Assembly: GCA_021432605.1 (NCBI GenBank)
Contig: MU271149.1
Span: 186,001 to 250,000, forward strand
Length of the DNA stretch: 64,000 nt
Origin: Coniochaeta sp. PMI_546
Lineage: Eukaryota; Ascomycota; Sordariomycetes; Coniochaetales; Coniochaetaceae
Reading direction: 5' to 3'
In this document: positions 11,086 to 22,433 of the stretch, in pieces
Position numbering within the stretch: the first letter of the stretch is position 1
Layout: each line of letters opens with the position of its first letter
Position numbers and translations under genes: made by a program
The notes under the pieces: generated by a model
The model's input: only the letters and a program-made list of their open reading frames with translations
What the model was told of the DNA's origin: nothing
The model's database searches: none

Positions 11086-12954
11086 ATGGACACCACCAAA
11101 CGAGTCGGCGAGAAGTCGGCAGAAGACCTGGCCGGTGCAGATACCTCTTGCCAAGCGTCTGAATGTGATGTCTTTCCAGACCGTGACTGGACAGATGAAG
11201 AGGAGGCCCGGAGCTGCAGAAAGTAAGTCTACCAGGTGTCACGTCGAGTCCATGCTGAGAGGTCTGACCCTGACGGTCTCGCTCGGCAATGAGTGCATCT
11301 TCACCCGCCTCGATGATGCTCAGGTAGAGTAGTAGTACAGTACTGACAAGACGAACAGAGTCGACGCCACCGTCCTGCCACTACTCTGCGTCGGCTTCCT
11401 CGTCTTCCAGTTCGACCGCATGAACCTCGCTAGCGCTCTGACGGATGGCTTCGCCGATTACATCGGCATCAATCAGAGCACCATCAACCTGGGCAATAAC
11501 CTGCTTTTCCTAGGAACAGTTGCCCTCGAGATCCCCTCCAACATGCTGTTGCAGAAGATCGGTCCGCGCAAGTGGCTCTCCTTCCAAGTCCTCCTCTTTG
11601 GTTTCGTCGGCATCATGCAGATCTTCATCCGCAACCGAGCCGGCTACATCGCCTCGCGCCTGTGTCTGGGCCTGGCTGAGTCGGGCTACATCCCCGGATC
11701 CATATACACCGTCTCGACGTGGTATACCAAGAAAGAGAGGGCTCGCCGGGTAGCCATCTTCTTCTTCGGCATGTTCGGCGGCAACGCAATCAGTCCGCTC
11801 TTCGCCTCCGGCATCCTCAAGCTCGGGGGTGTCCAAGGATTGAAGGGGTGGCAGTGGCTGTTCCTGAGTGCGTTTGATGGGTTTCCTAGTTCTGCTGAGA
11901 TATAAAACTAACTGCTCACGATTGTAGTCGAGGGGATAATCACCCTCTGTATCTCCATGATGTTCTTCTTCCTCCTACCTGGCTCTCCTGAGAATGCGAG
12001 ACCTTTGGCGGGTCGCGGGATCGTCAGGTTTACTGACAGAGAGAGCTACATCCTTCAAAAGCGGCTCGAACGGGATAACGAGAGGAGACTGACGGCAAAA
12101 GGGATGCATATCCCCCTCCGAGTGGTCTGGAAGACGGTGAAGCACTGGCGCCGATGGCCGCACTTCGTCTCCACGTTTTGCGTCTTTTCGACCTGGTCAC
12201 CGTTGACCACATACACTCCCTCCATTGTCATGTGAGCGTTGCTTTTGACCCCCCCTGAAGAATCTCTCCTCTACGAGGATCCTGACATTTAGTTAGGTCT
12301 CTCGGCTTCGACAGGATCTCAGCAAACGCCCTCTCCGCTGTGGGAGGAGCCCTTGCGCTAGTGGTGGTGTTCATATTCGCCTACGTCAGCGACCGGACGA
12401 ACCAACGCGGGATCTCCGTGATGGCCGCACAGCTCTGCTACCTCGTGGTGCTGATTGTGGCGCGAAGTATCCACTCTCAGGTCGGAAAATGGCCGAATTA
12501 TGTGCTGTGGACGGTCATCAACACCTTCGCCGTGGGGTATCATCCGGTGCACAACACCTGGCTGCAGCTCAACTGCCGCGAACCGGAAGAGAGGAGCATT
12601 AGCATTGCGTGAGTGGCGTCCCGAGGTCCATGTGCTTTTTGATGCTGACTGGGGACCTCAATAGGATGTGGGTGATGAGTGCCAACACGGGAATGATGGT
12701 CGGGACGTGGTACTACCGTGCGGACGACAAGCCTTCTTTGTGAGTACCTGGCCGCAGCTAAACTTGCAGTTTCTTAGCATGCTGACAGTGCCAATAGCTA
12801 TAACAATGGCCTCCGTACTCAGATAATCATGGTCGGGGTAGGGTTTCTCGCTGCCTTGGTCCAGGAGGTTCTGTATAGGGTGCATAACAGGCGTGTCGTG
12901 GAAGGAAGACACGAGGTGTTCGAGGGGAAGGAGTCTCGTGTATATGTACCATGA
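11086..12954 (+). CDS. MFS transporter, anion:cation symporter (Dal5/Tna1-like)
   Basis: Plasma-membrane major facilitator of the Dal5/Tna1 allantoate/nicotinate permease group, which imports small organic anions with protons. Six exons are proposed: 11086-11222, 11359-11867, 11928-12231, 12297-12608, 12665-12739 and 12798-12954 (497 aa). All joins are in frame with GT-AG borders. The first conserved segment reads LPLLCVGFLVFQFDRMNLASA, followed by NQ.TINLGNNLLFLG in helix 2, the R.CLGLAESGYIPGSIY helix and the cytoplasmic loop YTKKERARR, all typical of this group. The second half carries AYVSDRTNQRG and the NTWLQLNCRE motif. About 11-12 membrane helices are expected. The substrate is not predictable from sequence. 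Confidence 0.88.
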
Positions 12955-13184
12955 GTTATGACTACAGTTTCAGCCCTCTAGTCATCGAGTGAGCACAAGC
13001 CACCTTCTGCCTTCTATCCTGGCCTCCGAGTCTGAGAGGGCCAGCTGAAGTATAAGCACGCTGCGTAATCGACGAGATACTCAGCTGCCTCTTCATTCTA
13101 TTGTGTAGCGCAAGTTGTATGGCTGTTAATAACTTTTAATATTATCACGAATATGCAGATTTGTCCACTACATGCAGCGGTTGT

Positions 13185-14831
13185 TCACCGATGACCATCC
13201 TCTTCAGGCTCGGCGAAGTACGGTGAGTCTACTTTACACAGCGTGTGCTTCTCCGGAAGCCTGCCCTCGAAGAGAAAGTCTCTGACAAACCGCTGGGCAC
13301 ACGTCGACGTGACAGCCATCGAACAGTGCCCATAGCCCTGCACCTCGACAATCCTGGACCCCTCGAACGCCTCGTTGGCTGACTGCGCCGATATCAGAGG
13401 ACAGATGGGGTCGAACGTCGTAGACAAGATGAGTAGCGGCTCCGCCGTCTTGACCCCCTTGCGCGGTTTGTAATGGTGCGTGCGGGGGTAGAGCCACTGC
13501 TGCTTAGCATAGTATATGGGAAGCTCTGCCGGGCTGAAAGAGCTTTGTTCCATGAGGGGCGCAAGTCGTTCAACCAGCGACTGTCGGTCCGGCGCCCAGT
13601 ACTTGGGCCCCGAGAGGCCATCGTTGAGCAATACGAAGCGACTCGCATCGCCTTCAAGCTTCCACCGTTTCCGCTGACCATGCGCTAAGTACGCCTCCGT
13701 AGCATTACCTTTCAGCAGCGATGCCAGGTTGTTTGCAAGGCTGTGCCAGCTGCGAGGATCATACAGACCCGGAAAGACACCATTGAGCCATATTTTCTCG
13801 TATGTGAGCAAGCCGTAGAGGGTGTTGTTGACATACACCGCAATAGGCTGCCTCTTCAGCTCTTCCAGCTGTGACTGGACCAGTTCAGACAGCCTTTTCC
13901 CCGAATCAGCCAAAGAAGCCAAAGCACAGCTGTCCGGCCCTGCCTTGATGCATTCGTCATAGAACCCTTGAAGGACTTGATCTGTGTCGGCCATCGCCTC
14001 GCGGTCGAGGAGACTCTCGTACCACTCGAACTGGTTGACAACTCCGTCGATAATAACACGCTTCGCTCGCTCTGGGAAGAGCGTCGCGTACGTCTGTCCT
14101 ATTATCGTTCCGTAGCTGAAACCCCAGTAAAACATATCCTTTTGGCCGACTGCATCTAATATGCTGTTCATATCCGCAGCAGTCTGCGGACTGTTGACGT
14201 ACAGGCCATGTTCGCCAGTGGTGTCGCGGCAAGTCTTGACAAAGTTCTGGGTCCACGCGTACAGCTCCGGGCCGTCTTCTTCCCTGGCGGATCGCACGTC
14301 GGACAGCTTTGTACGCGTCTTGCCATCGGGATAGCAGGTTGCCAGCGGTGTCGAGCGGTTGACACCTCTAGGGTCAAAAGACAGCAGGTGGAAGTCCTCG
14401 CCGACAATGGCCTTGATCTCCTCGCCGCGCCACTGAAGCATCCACATACCGCCCACGCCGGGCCCGCCAGGGTTGAGGAGCAAGTTCTGGGTCGCGTTCT
14501 TTCCTCTTAATCGGATCAGAGGGATAGTGAACGACTTGTTGCCGGAGTTTTCGGCGTTGAACTGGTCCATGGGCACATCGACGCTGCTGCACTCCAGCGG
14601 GCGGCCGTTGAGGTCACCGCAGCGCCCCCAGCTGATGTGCTCGCCGGCATACCTCACAGAACTTCGATTCGCGAGGAAGAAGAATGATGCAGCCAGCCAG
14701 TAAAGCTGGAAGATCAACAGGCACACGGCGATCAAGACGTGGCACCTTATCTTCCAGCTTTGTCTCGGCTTTGCTTGCTGTGGCCGCTCGATAAGCGGAA
14801 GCTCTTCGTCTGATGCCGGCGCGGCGTCCAT
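13185..14831 (-). CDS. Membrane-anchored alpha/beta hydrolase, S33 tripeptidyl-aminopeptidase-like
   Basis: Intronless 548-residue protein. A cytosolic N-terminus and one membrane anchor (about residues 30-55) precede an alpha/beta-hydrolase fold of the TAP-like S33 group. Visible elements are the oxyanion region LLNPGGPGVGG, SFDPRGVNRS, the nucleophile elbow GFSYGT, the acid strand TTFDPICP and the C-terminal histidine in GYGHCSMA. The last two lie in the TAP C-terminal domain. Members remove peptides or amino acids from N-termini, and some act on secondary-metabolite intermediates. A paralogue with the same layout lies at 30114-31994. The exact substrate is unknown. Confidence 0.87.
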   Translation of the reverse strand: MDAAPASDEELPLIERPQQAKPRQSWKIRCHVLIAVCLLIFQLYWLAASFFFLANRSSVRYAGEHISWGRCGDLNGRPLECSSVDVPMDQFNAENSGNKSFTIPLIRLRGKNATQNLLLNPGGPGVGGMWMLQWRGEEIKAIVGEDFHLLSFDPRGVNRSTPLATCYPDGKTRTKLSDVRSAREEDGPELYAWTQNFVKTCRDTTGEHGLYVNSPQTAADMNSILDAVGQKDMFYWGFSYGTIIGQTYATLFPERAKRVIIDGVVNQFEWYESLLDREAMADTDQVLQGFYDECIKAGPDSCALASLADSGKRLSELVQSQLEELKRQPIAVYVNNTLYGLLTYEKIWLNGVFPGLYDPRSWHSLANNLASLLKGNATEAYLAHGQRKRWKLEGDASRFVLLNDGLSGPKYWAPDRQSLVERLAPLMEQSSFSPAELPIYYAKQQWLYPRTHHYKPRKGVKTAEPLLILSTTFDPICPLISAQSANEAFEGSRIVEVQGYGHCSMAVTSTCAQRFVRDFLFEGRLPEKHTLCKVDSPYFAEPEEDGHR

Positions 14832-16667
14832 GGAGACTTTCTGTCTTTATCTAATCGCTCAAATGGACACTCTCCTCTTCGCGCCCCGCGATGAAGTCCC
14901 GCGATTCGAGCAAAGCGTTGAAAGATGAAATGAGAAGAGCAATGTCGAGTCTTGCGACCTTCGACTGAGAGGGTTGACGGCCCCACTCCTTGCCAATCCC
15001 GGTCGTCTCCCGGCCGCGTCACTCGTCGTTGTGTGCACGACATCGCAGTCTCGGCCTTATTTGCTACGAGAGACAATCATATCCTGCGAGCCCTCGTCAT
15101 CTTCACTTCAGATTGCCCATGTATCAACTAGCGTTTCCCAATCGTCGCTCGCACTTCTCCATCATGACTTCCTATCTGCAGGAGCTGGCAAGGCTCGACA
15201 GTCATCAGCCACGAGTCTAGGTCTAGCTGCAGGACAGCAGGTACGGCTCCGGCTTCCGGTTCTTGACACAGCTGCATCCGAACCTAGGGAGCAACAAACC
15301 AGTTACTTGCATGCTCTTGCAGACCTTGCCGCTGCGTCATTTCTTGCTATCTAATTTGTCCATCTGGTCTTCATGCATATCAAAGCAACCCATCAAGCGT
15401 CAAGGCAATAGCCGTGGGGTTTTCATCTCTAACGTCGCTGGTGATCGACGACGAGCAGGAGGCCAATGTATCCAGTCTGAGAACGATCTCCTCGCTCTCG
15501 AGAGTTTCAGGGTTGCACTGAAGCTTCACTTCCAACAGAAGAAATACAACCCCAACCCTCGTCACTCTAATCTCGGCGTCGGTACTGGTCTTCAGGCAAC
15601 GACTTCTAGGCGAACGTTGTCTCTCTAACCAGCTCAGTGCGTGCATTCACGTTGCGTCTACAGGAACCGCAGTGACTGGCTCACGTCACATCCGCTGAAG
15701 GTCATCGTCGCCATCCGACTGCCTCCTCTGTGTGGTCATATCTTCTGGACGGCCTGCTTAATAGCCACTAGGTCTGGGCGGAAAGGGCCCTCCACTCAAA
15801 ATAGAAACGCACCGCGCAAGGTCGAGCAATCTCTCCTTGCTGAAGAACTAGGTGTCCTTCAAAAGATGACTAGATTCGCATTGATCACAGTAGCTGTTGG
15901 CTCTACCCATCTTTGTCATCCATGAAGGCAAAGTGAGGAGTCTTGATGCGTTGAAGGGAGAAAAGGTTGTTGATGGCCCTCACTTGTCCCCAGGAGCATG
16001 CCCACCCCGTGTTTAGCCTGTGAGACTCTTGCCTGAAGGAAGAATAACGGAGTTTGACAATGATAATACTATCAGAGATGTGCCGCCCAGTCGGATATCA
16101 GATAACAGTGAAACCCTTGGAGGCTCAAGCGACGCAGTAGGAGGAGCATGCGAGTAGGTTTCAAACTCCCTTGACCACAGGTGGACTGCGCTAACAGAAG
16201 TAAGCTCTGTATTGGTTTTCATCGCTGAACCAGATACACCAGAAACAAGCTGATATGGCACAAACCTCACCATGATAATTGGCCACTGGTGAAAAAGGAT
16301 TTGACGACTCGCCGAATCACATATCGTCAAACCCTCCTGATGATACCAGCGACCGAATACGTCGAATATCTCCGATAGGCACTGATGTACGGCAGATGCG
16401 ACTGGCCCGGGGCTATCGGGCCTACGATACCAGATTTAGTGCTAGTTTCGAAGCTCTGCAGCCGCTAATGATTTATCAGCCCTATGACGACTTATAACGA
16501 CCTAGTGCTGGCGCTGTCAAGGATGGGCAGCCTGAGCTACCCCTCATCGCCAGATGAATCCGGTACATAAACACGGTCGATCGCCAGTCTCATTCATGGG
16601 CATACACTTCGCCAACACACTCGGGGCTGATTGCGAGCTGTACTTCTGAAGAAGCGTAGATTCAGGA
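14832..16667. other. Intergenic, no gene recognised
   Basis: This 1.8 kb between the divergent S33 peptidase and esterase genes contains only short, mutually overlapping frames without domains. I see nothing supportable beyond promoter sequence for both genes. Confidence 0.4.
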
Positions 16668-17886
16668 ATGGCTAGCACGCAAGGAGCCGCCCAGACGCGG
16701 GACAGGATCCCAGTCGAGCCTCTGCACAAGAAAATCGCCTTTGCCGCAGCAGCAGCGGCATTGCAGGGGCTCATCGTCACTCCCGCATCATTGGTCCGTG
16801 ATGCGAAGGCGTACATCTCGCCGCCTGCAACGGCACCGGACTTGATAAAAACATACCCAGTTCGCCCCCGTCTGCCGATCCGGTACATTGCCCCCCCCCA
16901 TTGATCCTACCATAGTAAAAGCTGAACTAACACACACGGTCAGCATCTTCTTCCCCAAAGCCTACTCCCGTACCAGCACCACCCCCCTGCCCACACTCTT
17001 CACCATCCACGGCGGCGGCTTCGTAATCGGCTCCCCGCACGACAACGACGCCTGGAACTCCGCCTTCGCCACGGAGCAGACCGCCCTAGTGATAGCCCTC
17101 AACTACGCCAAGGCACCCCTGAACCCCTACCCGGGCCAGACAGCCGACATCGAGGCCCTCCTCCTCGCCGCCCTGTCCGACGGCTCGCTGCCCATCGACC
17201 GCGACAGGGTCGCCATCGCCGGCTGGTCGGCGGGCGGCAACCTGGCCCTCTCCGCGGCGCAGCGCGACGCCGTGCGCGCCGCCGCCCGCCTCGGGGCCGT
17301 GGTGCCCATCTACCCTGTCTGCGACTTCAGCTTGCCGGCGTCGGCCAAGCCGCCTTCCCGCCGGTTCAAGCCCGCCCTCGGCGGGTTCAGGGGCAGGGAC
17401 GGCGACTACCTGCTCGCCTTGGCGCCGCTGTTCGACTGGGCTTACTGCCCCGCCGGAGGGGACGCGAGGGATCCGGGGCTGAGTGTTGGGTTTGTGGAGA
17501 AGGGGGCGCTGCCGAGGAGGGTGTTTGTGGTTGGCTGTGAGCTTGATATGCTTGCGCACGAGGACTGGAGGCTGATCAGCAGGCTTGCTGGGAGGAGGGT
17601 GGAGGGTGATGTGGTGGGACGGGAGGAGGTTGCTGGGAAGGGAGAGTTGGTGCTGGATGACGAGAGGTTCTTCTGGGAGGAGAGGACGGGGGATGGGGGT
17701 TGCTATCGGTGGCTTCTGGTGCCGGATACTGTGCACGGGTTTGATCAGGATCTTAGCGGTTTGACGAGTGATAAGGAGTTGCTGGAGGATGCTGCTATCA
17801 AGACGGAGAAGACGAGGAAGATGATTGGCGAGTGGCTCCAGGATTGTGTTTTTCGGCAAGTGATGAATGGGTCAAGTTTGGCTTGA
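16668..17886 (+). CDS. Alpha/beta hydrolase-3 (HSL-type) esterase/lipase
   Basis: Serine esterase of the hormone-sensitive-lipase family, 385 aa in two exons (16668-16882 and 16944-17886). The 61-bp intron has a GTACAT donor, a CTAAC branch site at about 16927 and a CAG acceptor; it joins LPIR to IFFPKAYS. Without splicing the frame seems broken at a run of nine C at 16891-16899, which lies inside the intron. The oxyanion motif HGGGF, the nucleophile GWSAGG, an acidic strand near ELDMLAHE and the histidine in DTVHGFDQD complete the catalytic set. The third positions of its central part are extremely GC-rich. No signal peptide is evident, so it is probably intracellular. The substrate is unknown. 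Confidence 0.85.
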
Positions 17887-18147
17887 GTTTGCATGGTAAG
17901 GTCTTGTAAATTCAGAGTAGCATTAACTTCAATACCCCCGTCCATGGATGGCTTTCTGTGTGTCACTCAAGCCCGAGCGTAAGTCTAGCGGCTGAGTGTT
18001 ATTCCGTCATTCAAGGCGACTCGGTTATAAGATAGACGTGGTCTAAAATAGTCTAGCTCATCGGTGTCGAACACGATCTGGGCCACAATGGGCCAGTAAC
18101 CGTGGTTGCTTGGAGAGGCACCGAGATGATCTGCGCTGCCTGGATCC

Positions 18148-19872
18148 TTACGGTACCCCCCCCAGATCCGCTGCAGAAAGGTCTCGCTGAGGATCATCCA
18201 TAATGACGAGACCCTCCTGTCCGTCTGCGTCTTCAAAGGAACACTCTTGTTTCCACCTTGGAGCGGCGGAGCGTATTGACTCGTTGACAGCGACTTTTGC
18301 TCGTGCTTCGAGGCTATGCTTCATCTTGTCCGCACGACGGTGGCCAAGGCTTATATCGACGCAAGTCCAGTTCACTGGTCTGCTCATCTCATCTCGCTGC
18401 GCTATGAACAGCACCGCAATACGCTCCCCCTTTCGCCAATGCCTCGGTGAGATCCAATCGAGTTCGAATTCAATAGCTCCGTACACGACACTTGGGTCAT
18501 TCTCGCTGTTGCGCAGGTAGAGTAAAAGTCCGTCTGACTTAAAAGTATCGTCTCGAGGGTCGAAGGCCACCGTGACTCTGTCCAAGACTCGATATTTCTT
18601 CAGGCCTACAGGAAAAGCAAGTAAAACAGCAGTTTTCGAGGAGTGTCGCAGGTTGGTCAAGTCGAGGTACATAGGCGAACTATCAACGAAAATCGGTAGA
18701 ACGACGTCTTTTTTCTTCAGTTTGACCGGACATGGTGGGACCATCATGGTGGTCGAAATAAGGCCTATTCGATAGTAACGGCTGCCAACCCTTCGCAGAG
18801 GCATCCAGACAGCTCGGCCTCTTCTGGAACTGGGTGATAGGACGGCAAAACTCACGGCAGGATCAAGCGTTTCGATCAGGGGTAGACGAAGTGATAGGCC
18901 ACGGTTACTGATCCGGAGGTTATTCTTTTTCCCAGAATCGGGGTCGAAGCGCGTATCCTCAGCTCCCTGGAAGAAATAGGGCTTCGAGGCGAGGGCTGTA
19001 CGGAGAGGTTTGAAAAGCGTGTCATCCGTTGATTCAGGCAACGGCCGCTCTTGCCAGGCCAAGAAGGATAGATCAGTAGTCCTCTGTATGATCTCCAGCT
19101 GTAGACGTCGAAAGGCGTTGGGTCCCTCCCCATAAAGCAAAGGCATGTTAATGTTGAACACACCCAGAAGGCAGTATGCCTCGTCCTCGATTCTAGTCGT
19201 CTTCCTATTTGATGCCCATGACATGATCTCGGCGATGGGTAGATTGTCCTCCATGGCTTGGCCCGGGTACCATTTAACAGTTCTAGCTCTAGTTCCGAGG
19301 ACTCGTTCGGGGATCTTGGTAATGTCATTTATCGTTGTGGCTATTTCGTCCCTTCGACATATGGGCATCCACTGCTTCGAGAAGAAAACCAGATCTGGTG
19401 GCGCGAGAAGCTCTTGCAAGGTCCAGCCCCTGGTGAACCAGCGACTGTTTCGAAAATCGCTGTCCACCTTGTGACAATCTTCTACGGATGTGGAAGAGAC
19501 ATCGGCAAGAAGAACATAGCATTTCAAAGCTTGCTGGTACCATCGAAACATGGAATTGATTGCCTCGCTCAGCTCTGCCGAATTCGTCTTGTCGATACAA
19601 TTGGTATCGACCCAGATCCAGTCGAGAGCGTCCTGTGTAGCCTGCCAGCAGACGGCCGTGATCTTGACATAACCCGTCATAGCCTTGATCTTCTCGATCT
19701 CTTCATCGATATAGCCCCATCCCCACCTGGCCGGATTCTGTTTCGTGACATAGAGCCAGTCCTGGAAGGTGACTTCCTCGGGTCCCCAGGTATGCGAAAG
19801 GATGCCGTAGGGTGGAATATCGCCCTCGATGAACTCGTGGAGGACAAGGGTTTTGGTATTAATGAGACGCAT
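18148..19872 (-). CDS. HET-domain protein (heterokaryon incompatibility type)
   Basis: Single-exon gene of 574 residues starting at MRLINTKTLVLHEF; the frame continues 21 codons upstream to 19935, but this start matches the family. The N-terminal HET domain shows its three blocks in order: YGILSHTWG, a central WIWVDTNCIDK with FRWYQQALKCYVLL, and FTRGWTLQELLAP. It then continues with the usual RIEDEAYCLLGVFNINMPLLYGEG segment. The C-terminal half is diverged, beta-rich and carries no NACHT, ankyrin or WD repeats. HET domains trigger cell death on self/non-self recognition in filamentous fungi; the partner of this one is unknown. Confidence 0.9.
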   Translation of the reverse strand: MRLINTKTLVLHEFIEGDIPPYGILSHTWGPEEVTFQDWLYVTKQNPARWGWGYIDEEIEKIKAMTGYVKITAVCWQATQDALDWIWVDTNCIDKTNSAELSEAINSMFRWYQQALKCYVLLADVSSTSVEDCHKVDSDFRNSRWFTRGWTLQELLAPPDLVFFSKQWMPICRRDEIATTINDITKIPERVLGTRARTVKWYPGQAMEDNLPIAEIMSWASNRKTTRIEDEAYCLLGVFNINMPLLYGEGPNAFRRLQLEIIQRTTDLSFLAWQERPLPESTDDTLFKPLRTALASKPYFFQGAEDTRFDPDSGKKNNLRISNRGLSLRLPLIETLDPAVSFAVLSPSSRRGRAVWMPLRRVGSRYYRIGLISTTMMVPPCPVKLKKKDVVLPIFVDSSPMYLDLTNLRHSSKTAVLLAFPVGLKKYRVLDRVTVAFDPRDDTFKSDGLLLYLRNSENDPSVVYGAIEFELDWISPRHWRKGERIAVLFIAQRDEMSRPVNWTCVDISLGHRRADKMKHSLEARAKVAVNESIRSAAPRWKQECSFEDADGQEGLVIMDDPQRDLSAADLGGVP

Positions 19873-20257
19873 CTTGCCAGCAGTCTTCAGTAACCAAATG
19901 ATGATTTGTAAGTACGAGAGGTAAGAAATAGGCACTTAAACGATCAGGAATGAGGTCGTCCACGAAGCGCGCCAACAACCACCAAGGAGCCTACGGCCAC
20001 ATACACAAGGGATTCTCCGCTAGATGTTGGGCAAGAAGATGGCTGCCTTGTGAGCCTGCGGAATCAGTCATGCACCTGATCAGCTGGCTGGTTTGCTGCA
20101 TCGGCGAGGACTCACTGTGATTGGAGAAGACGAGAACCTGATGGCTTTGCACTCTCTCAATGCCGGACGTGCATACCTGTGTACCATTACTTCGCGGCAG
20201 GTTGGGCACGCGTACTCTTCGTGGTACCCACCATAACCATCTACCTTAGTCCTATTC
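19873..20257. other. Intergenic, no gene recognised
   Basis: This holds the promoter of the HET gene and the 3' flank of the MFS transporter. No further coding or RNA signal is seen. Confidence 0.4.
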
Positions 20258-21715
20258 TCATATTCGCGTCTGCAGCACCCTCCCCCATTTCCACAGCAAC
20301 CCCCAACCACCAAACACAGACGACAAGCCCGTAAACAGAATAAGCGGTCCATACGCCGTCCCGTAGCCGAATCCGCCGAATCCTCCCGTCTCAGCACCAG
20401 CCCTGAGCAGCGGAACCGCCGCAAGCCCACCGCTGACGTACCCTATCCCCCTCGCACCATTCAGCAGCCCATACAGCATGCCCGAGTCGACCGGCTCGTT
20501 CCTCGCAGCAGCCTCGCGTTCCAGCTCGTTGATCACGCCGCCCCAAGTGCCGCTGTACCCGCCGGCGAAGAAGCCAAAGGTGACGGAGAACAGCACCAGC
20601 AGCGCCATGTTCCCCTGTGAGGTCAGCCCCCAGAACAAGAAAGCCGCCAGAGCGGAGCTGACTGCCGATATGGCGGTCACCGTCGTGGCCGACAGGGGAA
20701 ATCGCTTGTTGTCGCTCAGATAGCCGAAGAACGAGGACGAGGCGATGCCAGGGATGTTGAACAGCGTGAGTAACAGGGTGGCAGACGTCTGCGACACCAA
20801 GGTGACCTCGTGAGCGTACGTGTTGAGGTAAGTCTGCGGGATGCCGTAGCCGCAAGTCTGAAGAATGATGGCAACGGTGTAGATCCAGATAGTCCGGTGC
20901 CGCAGGAAATGCCAAGGGATCTTCCGCCCGCGATGGGTATTCGAGGATAGACTCGAGGGATGGGTAGGCACCATCATTATACCCAGGATGCTAGTTCCAG
21001 CAGTGATGGCCATCCATATCCTCAAGGCGACGCGGAAGCTGTAGCGGTCGAGTAGGGCGCGGATCAAGAATGGAGTGACCGAGCCCACGATGTTCTTGCA
21101 CGACAGTACGACTCCGTAGGCGAGAGCCCGGTTGCTGGTGTTGAACCACTCTCCCAGCGACAGCGTTGCCGGACTGTACATGAGGGCACAACCCAATGCG
21201 GCCATGACTCCCTGCGTGGCGATCAGGTGCCAGACATTGGTGCTGAAGGATGATAGCAGAAAGCTGATGCATGCCAAGACAGCACCACATACAGCTGCGA
21301 ATTGTCGTTGACGTGCCCACCGTTTGGTAAAAAGGGCGAAAAGAAACGGCATCGCGAGATACATGACACCATTGGAGGTGGTTCCGACGACACCAGTCGC
21401 TGCTTGGTCTCCGTCAAGCGTCCAGTTGCTGGAATAGTACTCCTGGAAGACGCCATAACTCATCGCGAAGCCTGAGCAAGTTAGCAAAGTGAATCAATAA
21501 CCAAGGTACGATGAGTGGATATTTCTACCCCATATTGGCAGCTGAAGTAAACCTGAGCCAACGAGTACCAAGGCCCTTTTCCTAGTCGATTCCCATCCTC
21601 TTGACTCGGCCTCTTCAACGCTGACTGCCTCTTCTTGAGTGCCTGGACTCACATGCTCGCCGGAAGTGGAAGGTCGACGTGATTGACGGAGTGAGATATC
21701 TTCTGATCCAGCCAT
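20258..21715 (-). CDS. MFS transporter, monocarboxylate-porter type
   Basis: A 466-residue integral membrane protein of the fungal monocarboxylate-porter-like MFS group. There are two exons, 21715-21529 and 21471-20258; the 57-bp intron splits the codon in LPIWG-FAMSYGVFQEYY. The G(F/Y)..SYGVFQ.YY motif of helix 1 and the ALYG-type EWFNTSNRALAYGV motif in helix 5 are typical. The cytosolic N-terminus is Ser/Glu-rich. An upstream ATG at 21766 would add 17 residues. Such proteins carry carboxylates or secondary metabolites. A P450 gene lies 0.7 kb upstream on the same strand. Confidence 0.86.
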
Positions 21716-22158
21716 GCTTAATCGAAGAGTGCGGTTGGGGCAAAAGTCGTAGAATTCGGTTTTCAACGAGGGAGAATGACGTCTTCAGACTTATTTATGG
21801 TCTATCCGTGAATTTGTCTTTCATACGCCCTATGAAGCTGCGGCACCGGCGATCCATGCTCTTTTCGGCAGCAAGTCGCGTGCGCATCCCGTAACGATGT
21901 CCACTCCAACAGATTGCTCCGAGCTCGGCCAAGCCCAGAGCCGAGCATATCATTCATCTAAACAAATGCGATATTCGAGGAATAAGACCCTAACAATAAC
22001 CAACACGAGGTTCTCCCTTTGACAAGGCAGGTATAAGACAAAGATGCGCCTTCCTGAATCCCTATAACACGGCATGGCTGTGACTTATTGCCGAAGTGGA
22101 GTACGCCCACGAACCTTGAAGCACAGGATACTAAAAGTGGGCAGAGCAGAGCAAAATA
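21716..22158. other. Intergenic between MFS gene and 5S rRNA
   Basis: This is the promoter region of the MFS transporter (minus strand) and the downstream flank of the 5S gene. No gene is recognised. Confidence 0.4.
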
Positions 22159-22277
22159 ATGTACAACATCAGGGATTCCCCGGTGGTCACCCACCCGAGT
22201 ACTAGTCTGACGATTACCGGCTTATCGATGGGAGAGCGGACGGGATCCCGAGTTTTCCAGTATCTATGGTCGTACAT
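22159..22277 (-). rRNA. 5S ribosomal RNA
   Basis: The minus strand carries a complete ~119-nt fungal 5S rRNA. Recognisable blocks are TACGACCATAG at the 5' end, GGAAAACTCGGGATCCCGTC, TAGTACTCGGGTGGGTGACC and GGGGAATCCCTGATGTTGTA at the 3' end. The ends pair as helix I (AUGUAC with GUACAU); compared with the Neurospora form (ACAUAC/GUAUGU) both sides have changed together, which argues for a functional gene. A T-rich run (TTATTTT) just downstream fits RNA polymerase III termination, and promoter boxes are internal. Dispersed single 5S copies are normal in Pezizomycotina. Confidence 0.92.
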
Positions 22278-22433
22278 GATGTCTCAAGGACATGTACAGT
22301 ATTAAGAAAGGCGCGCTAAGATCACTTTCTCGTTCCTAACCCTCTCCGGCCGGCCTTCTCATAAAATCCAGTAATTACACGACAGCTGGCTGCAAGCAGC
22401 AAACACTCCGCGCCCTCGCCTACCTGCATGCTC

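Noticed and set aside
16888-16904. Apparent frameshift in a 9-C run of the esterase gene
   Set aside because: The run lies in a 61-bp intron with GTACAT donor, CTAAC branch site and CAG acceptor; splicing gives the expected LPIRIFFPKAYS.
17086-17859. 257-codon minus frame opposite the esterase
   Set aside because: It is an antisense shadow without motifs.
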